Assembly (NCBI GenBank): GCA_963720235.1
Contig: OY970389.1
Location: 682,001-746,000, forward strand
Reading direction: 5' to 3'
From: JACMLC01 sp963720235
GTDB taxonomy: Bacteria > Acidobacteriota > Blastocatellia > Pyrinomonadales > Pyrinomonadaceae
DNA length: 64,000 nucleotides
Numbering within the stretch: position 1 is the stretch's first letter; each line of letters begins with the position of its first letter. Below the pieces are notes generated by a model. That model was not told where the DNA came from. It saw only the letters and a list, made by a program, of their open reading frames with translations, and did no database searches. Below are positions 60,709 to 64,000 of this stretch, piece after piece. The translations under genes were made by a program, and so were the position numbers.

Positions 60709-61929
60709 TTAAAAGTTTGTCTCAGGCACAAAGCTCAGCACAATCGCGTCGTGATCCGAGAGCGGGCCTTCTGCGTCATCCAGTTGGCCTACGACTCCGA
60801 GCGGCTCTTCTTTAACAGGTGAAATATCTTTCCCCGCAAACCAATCCAGTTTAAGTGAAGCGCGGCCTCCGTGTTCCCTGAGCGACCAGTGCAGAAAACG
60901 GAAGCACCACGCGGGAACCCAATCGGCTAAGTTCTCATGCACTTCTATATTCTTCACATCGTAATGCAGAGTGCCTGCGCCCATCTCATTAAAATCTTTG
61001 TAATTGTAGCCGCGTTGTTCCAACTCATTAAAGAGCTTGCGCTCAAACCATCTCTCAGGCTTCAGATAGTGATTCTTTAGAACGTGGCCCACGCCCATCA
61101 TCACGCGCCGCCAGAAGCCTGCGATAGTATAGACCGCGCGTTTTGAATTATAGCCCGAAGTGTTCCAGTCGCCGCCGATTAAAACCGGAAGCTGCGGCTT
61201 TAAGTTTTCCAAGTGATTGAGTACAAGTTGCATCTGTTGATGCCTGTGCTTCTGTGTCGAGTGTGCGTCCAGATGCAAGCTGACCGCGCGAAACATGCCG
61301 AGCGGGTGCTCTACGTCTGCGATGACGACGCGCTGGCAGCCGAGCCGCTTCTCTTTGCCGCGCATCTTATCTTTGCCGTTCGGCAGAGCGAGCGAGTGCG
61401 CGCGGTGTAGCGGATAACGCGCAAAGAGTGCGTTGCCATGCAGAGCCTGTGTGTTCTCGCCTTCGACACGCACCTCGGCTCCGCTCCCTTTGACCAGCGA
61501 GAGATAGCAGGGCGCGAAGGCATAGTTCATCTCCAGAGCCTCTGCAATCTCGCGCGCCACAAAACGATTCTGCGTGCGCGCCATTCCATAATCCAACTCT
61601 GTCAGGAGCAACAACTCGCTCTCGCGTATGTGCGGATGCTCTTTGAGCACGCGAATGATGCTCTCAAGACGTTTGCCGCGCTCAATGTTCCAGGCCGTTG
61701 ACTTGATTGAGCGGCGGGCGCGCGCATGATTTATTGCCGGAGCAAAGTTTTCGATGACGATGCCGTTGAGCGCTCTCTCAATCTCAGGCCGCAGCCTGTG
61801 ATAGAGCGCGCTGGCTTCTAATTCTTTGGTGGATGAAAGCTGTGCCAGTTCCGGCAGATATGGCTGGAGGTGGTGATCCAGTGGGTTTGCGGTTTCCCTG
61901 TCGGGCAATTCAATCGTCGCGTTCATCAA
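60709..61929 (-). CDS. Endonuclease/exonuclease/phosphatase family protein
   Basis: A 406-residue protein. The EEP fold motifs are TAWNIERGKRL (metal-binding Asn), LLLTELDYGM (catalytic Glu), LIGGDWNTSGYNSK (GDWN, Asp and Asn) and the C-terminal SDHDAIVL (SDH). No signal peptide is visible, so a cytoplasmic phosphodiesterase is likely. The substrate could be nucleic acid or a phospholipid/inositide. The N-terminal 80 residues are an extra helical region not usual for the family. Confidence 0.85.
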   Translation of the reverse strand: MMNATIELPDRETANPLDHHLQPYLPELAQLSSTKELEASALYHRLRPEIERALNGIVIENFAPAINHARARRSIKSTAWNIERGKRLESIIRVLKEHPHIRESELLLLTELDYGMARTQNRFVAREIAEALEMNYAFAPCYLSLVKGSGAEVRVEGENTQALHGNALFARYPLHRAHSLALPNGKDKMRGKEKRLGCQRVVIADVEHPLGMFRAVSLHLDAHSTQKHRHQQMQLVLNHLENLKPQLPVLIGGDWNTSGYNSKRAVYTIAGFWRRVMMGVGHVLKNHYLKPERWFERKLFNELEQRGYNYKDFNEMGAGTLHYDVKNIEVHENLADWVPAWCFRFLHWSLREHGGRASLKLDWFAGKDISPVKEEPLGVVGQLDDAEGPLSDHDAIVLSFVPETNF

Positions 61930-61991
61930 AACGCTGTGAATCTTACAGGCTCACGCGCGCTCTTTCAACTCATGAAGCAGCGCGGCGAAGA

Positions 61992-62106
61992 AAGTTTCGC
62001 GCAAAGGCGCAAAGACGCAAAGAAAGCTCGCAAAGAGTTGAATGCTTATTTATCTTGAAAGCTTTCTTCGCATCTTCTTTGCGCCTTTGCGCCTTTGCGG
62101 GAGATT
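61992..62106. repeat. R1 palindromic repeat, copy 10
   Basis: The left arm is AGTTTCGCGCAAAGGCGCAA, the centre is GCTTATTTATCTTGAAAGC, and the right arm is CTTTGCGCCTTTGCGCCTTT ending in GCGGGAGA. The centre is the reverse complement of that of copy 6. Confidence 0.9.
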
Positions 62107-62113
62107 TCTTCGT

Positions 62114-63340
62114 TCACTCAGCTTTTTCGAGCGGAGGCGCGACGGCAACAAATTCATCTGCAAAACGGCGCGCGTAATTTTCCAATAGCTCCTTGATGCG
62201 TGTTAACTCCTGCGAACGCACGACGAGGCCGACGTGATGTCGCTTCTTGACGCGATAGACGATTTCGGGATCTGCGTAAGTGGACGTGTCCGGGTATTCC
62301 TGCCGCGCGAGTGAGAGGACTATGCCGCCATATTCCTCGCGCGCGGGCGGCAACTCGTATGCTCTTTCATCTGCGGCCAATTCGATTCCGGCCCACTCGC
62401 GCCAGATATTAATGCCACTCGCGGCTTCCAAAACTTCCGCGATATAAGCTCCGCCGACGCGCGCTGCAATTTCTAAAAAGTAGAAAAGCCCGTCCTCGCG
62501 CCCCTTGATAAATTCTGCGTGAGCCGCGCCGCGCCTGAGGCCGAGAGCCGTCACCAATCTTTGATTCAATTCTAAGAGAGCCTGCTGGTCTTCAGAGCCA
62601 TGCTCAAGCGTGTGCGAGATAAAGACGCCGCCGCCGTGCGCGACATCCATCGGCGGTCGCCCGTAACCATTCGCTCCCGCGAAAATTACTTCGCCGTTTT
62701 CGACCAGCGAATCCACATGAAAAACATCTCCCGGCACATAGCGTTCGAGCAGATAATATGAAGAACGCTCGCGCAGGAGTTCGCGCCTGTCAAGCTCGTC
62801 AATCGTTCGCCAGACCTGTTCCGAGTGCTCCATCTTCTTGATGCCGACGGCTGAGACATCCGCGCGCGGCTTCATCACCCAGGGAGGCGGAACGCGCGTC
62901 ATGTAATCACGCAGCTCTTCATAGTTGAGCACATGCACAAAGTCAGGCACGGGCAGGCCAGCCTTTCGTGCCACGTCGCGCATCGCCAGCTTGTCGCGGA
63001 AGATGCGCGCCTCTGCGCTCGTCATTCCGGGCATCCGCAAATGTTCGCGTATCAATCCAGTTGTGATGACATCAAACTCTTCGAGCGCGATGAGGCGGTC
63101 AATCTTTCGCTGGCGCGCAAGCTGTGTGACGGTGTGAATAAAGATTTCCGGGCCAGCTTCGTTCGGGACGGTGATGATGTCATCGAGGCTTTCGCGCGGC
63201 CAATCTTCGTAGAGAAATTTTTCCTTCGTCAACAGCAGAACGCGATGGCCCTGCCGCTTGCACTCGCGCATAAACTCGCCGCCCTTGAAATAGCTGGCGA
63301 GACAGACGACGTTCAAAGCCCGCGCTTGTGATTCAGCCAT
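62114..63340 (-). CDS. ATP-grasp domain enzyme
   Basis: A 408-residue protein. An N-terminal Rossmann-like domain precedes an ATP-grasp fold: PPWVMKPRADVSAVGIKKME gives the ATP-binding lysines, LLERYVPGDVFHVDSLVENG the central strand, and FYFLEIAARVGGAYIAEVLE the metal-binding Glu/Asn-type strand. Members ligate amino acids, peptides or carboxylates; the partner substrate is not predictable here. It is the only gene of its unit, followed by an R1 repeat. Confidence 0.85.
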   Translation of the reverse strand: MAESQARALNVVCLASYFKGGEFMRECKRQGHRVLLLTKEKFLYEDWPRESLDDIITVPNEAGPEIFIHTVTQLARQRKIDRLIALEEFDVITTGLIREHLRMPGMTSAEARIFRDKLAMRDVARKAGLPVPDFVHVLNYEELRDYMTRVPPPWVMKPRADVSAVGIKKMEHSEQVWRTIDELDRRELLRERSSYYLLERYVPGDVFHVDSLVENGEVIFAGANGYGRPPMDVAHGGGVFISHTLEHGSEDQQALLELNQRLVTALGLRRGAAHAEFIKGREDGLFYFLEIAARVGGAYIAEVLEAASGINIWREWAGIELAADERAYELPPAREEYGGIVLSLARQEYPDTSTYADPEIVYRVKKRHHVGLVVRSQELTRIKELLENYARRFADEFVAVAPPLEKAE

Positions 63341-63409
63341 CTTGTTTGTTCCTCAGACAGCCAATACTGCCTGCGCTCAAAAGTGTATCGCCTCTCAAAG
63401 CTGTGACGA

Positions 63410-63604
63410 CTATTTCTTATTAACTTTCTGCATCCCTTCATAATTACGCAGGCGTCGCTTTGCCACTTTAAAGCTGATGCCGAGTCGGTCTGCGACCTGC
63501 TGTAGCCGCTCGCGCCGCTCGCCGCTGCATTCCTGAAAAAGCTTGTGTACCTCAATCCATGTCTGTATCACTTCGGGTGTAGCCTGACTTCCGACAGCTT
63601 TCAC
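63410..63604 (-). CDS. Small helical protein, possibly HTH
   Basis: A 64-residue frame starting at GTG 63604, with GGAGAGG about 11 nt upstream. The sequence RRERLQQVADRLGISFKVAK followed by RRLRNYEG looks like a helix-turn-helix, but the score is by eye only. The neighbouring alternative frame on this strand is less convincing. No function can be assigned. Confidence 0.45.
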   Translation of the reverse strand: MKAVGSQATPEVIQTWIEVHKLFQECSGERRERLQQVADRLGISFKVAKRRLRNYEGMQKVNKK

Positions 63605-63774
63605 TTGTGACCGCCTCTCCAGCCTCGCGCTTTGTGGTTTGTCTTCATCGTCAATGTAACAAAAAAGAAGCGTGGGAAGAAAGGCGCAATTCTACTTTAG
63701 GAGTTCCTGCTGCACGGTTTTGGCTTCTCGAAACTCGAAACCTTTTCGGCAATGTGGTATAGCATTAGGCTTAT

Positions 63775-64000
63775 ATGGAGAAGCAATTCGTGGGCGCGCC
63801 TGTGCCGCGCAAAGAGGGGCGCGATAAGGTCACAGGGCAGGCGCGATATATAGACGACCTCGTTTTTCCGCAGATGCTTTACGGCGTGACTGTGCGCAGC
63901 CCTGCTCCGCGCGGGCGCATTGCGCGCATAGCTTTTGAGAATGATGCTCTGCCGTGGGACGAGTTCACAGTCGTCACTGCCAAAGACATTCCGGGCCAGA
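63775..64000 (+). CDS. Molybdenum hydroxylase large subunit, N-terminal fragment (continues outside window)
   Basis: From ATG 63775 the frame is open to the right edge (75 codons). VGAPVPRKEGRDKVTGQARY, then IDDLVFPQMLYGVTVRSPAP, is the start of the alpha/beta-hammerhead of xanthine dehydrogenase/CO dehydrogenase-type large subunits, which carry the molybdopterin cytosine dinucleotide cofactor. The substrate cannot be told from this part. The upstream 170 bp contain no repeat. Confidence 0.88.
   Translation, partial: MEKQFVGAPVPRKEGRDKVTGQARYIDDLVFPQMLYGVTVRSPAPRGRIARIAFENDALPWDEFTVVTAKDIPGQ

Noticed and set aside
63313..63555. Alternative 80-residue frame upstream of the ATP-grasp gene
   Set aside because: It overlaps both the ATP-grasp start and the better 64-residue frame, and has no ribosome site.

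Overview
The window reads as a chromosomal fragment of a soil or thermal-spring type acidobacterium, most likely class Blastocatellia. This is inferred from gene content, not from a database: Ser/Thr kinases with an N-terminal zinc ribbon and a C-terminal DUF4384-type domain, TPR-CHAT and VIT-VWA proteins, an FG-GAP-decorated M23 peptidase, and very dense low-complexity palindromic repeats between genes. The DNA is moderately GC-rich. The window opens inside one gene and closes inside another. One tRNA gene (tRNA-Glu, UUC) and no rRNA were seen.

Layout. 1-5594: end of a BatA-like/DUF4175-like/GATase-like membrane protein operon. 5940-10738: a zinc-protease-like protein, a secreted alpha/beta hydrolase, and a DUF1648 membrane protein with its own YtrA-type GntR regulator and an obvious operator. 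10937-16816: CrtI-like oxidoreductase and CPBP protease, a frameshifted plsC, UBP zinc finger, pirin, Nudix and DCC proteins. 17075-21831: VWA-like secreted protein, small membrane proteins, macrodomain hydrolase, alpha-glucan phosphorylase. 21925-31265: a co-directional signalling block of two receptor-like Ser/Thr kinases, a secreted DUF4384-type protein, an exported TPR-CHAT protein split by a frameshift, and a lipoprotein. 31490-34284: small genes (YtxJ-like, DUF971, response regulator, SemiSWEET, HExxH protein). 34414-39990: modA, M23/FG-GAP, cysteine dioxygenase-like, glycerate kinase, ComEA-like. 40143-48835: ftsK, prfB with a programmed +1 frameshift, lnt, NfeD-like and TPR genes. 49143-53740: glycine-zipper protein, tRNA-Glu, TPR protein, ECF sigma factor and a zinc-ribbon/TonB protein. 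53983-58197: VIT-VWA and DUF4139 proteins. 58521-64000: second ECF sigma/cupin anti-sigma pair, pilin-like lipoprotein, EEP nuclease-like protein, ATP-grasp enzyme and the start of a molybdenum hydroxylase.

The most unusual signal lies between the genes. Nearly every gap holds a hairpin-forming element built from a short iterated motif, a spacer, and the reverse complement of the motif. At least eight families unrelated in sequence share this architecture: R1 (GCAAAGGCGCAAAG, 12 copies or relics plus two partial ones), R2 (GGATGAATGATGAA, 4 copies), R3 (CACAGAGTCACAGAG), R4 (GAGCAGTGGGCAGT), R5 (TTTTGCATTTTG), R6 (GACTCATGACTCATG), R7 (TCAAGTCTCA/AATCTGAAATCT) and R8 (purine-rich AAAGGGGAAAG). 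Several of them run into the preceding gene and supply its stop codon. One R2 copy is itself interrupted by a roughly 200-bp element with 19-bp inverted termini and a 7-bp duplicated target; an R2 copy elsewhere in the window preserves the empty site. A related compound multi-hairpin element lies at 58264-58433.

Two genes (plsC and the TPR-CHAT gene) are broken by single-base frameshifts; sequence error and real decay cannot be told apart from this text alone.
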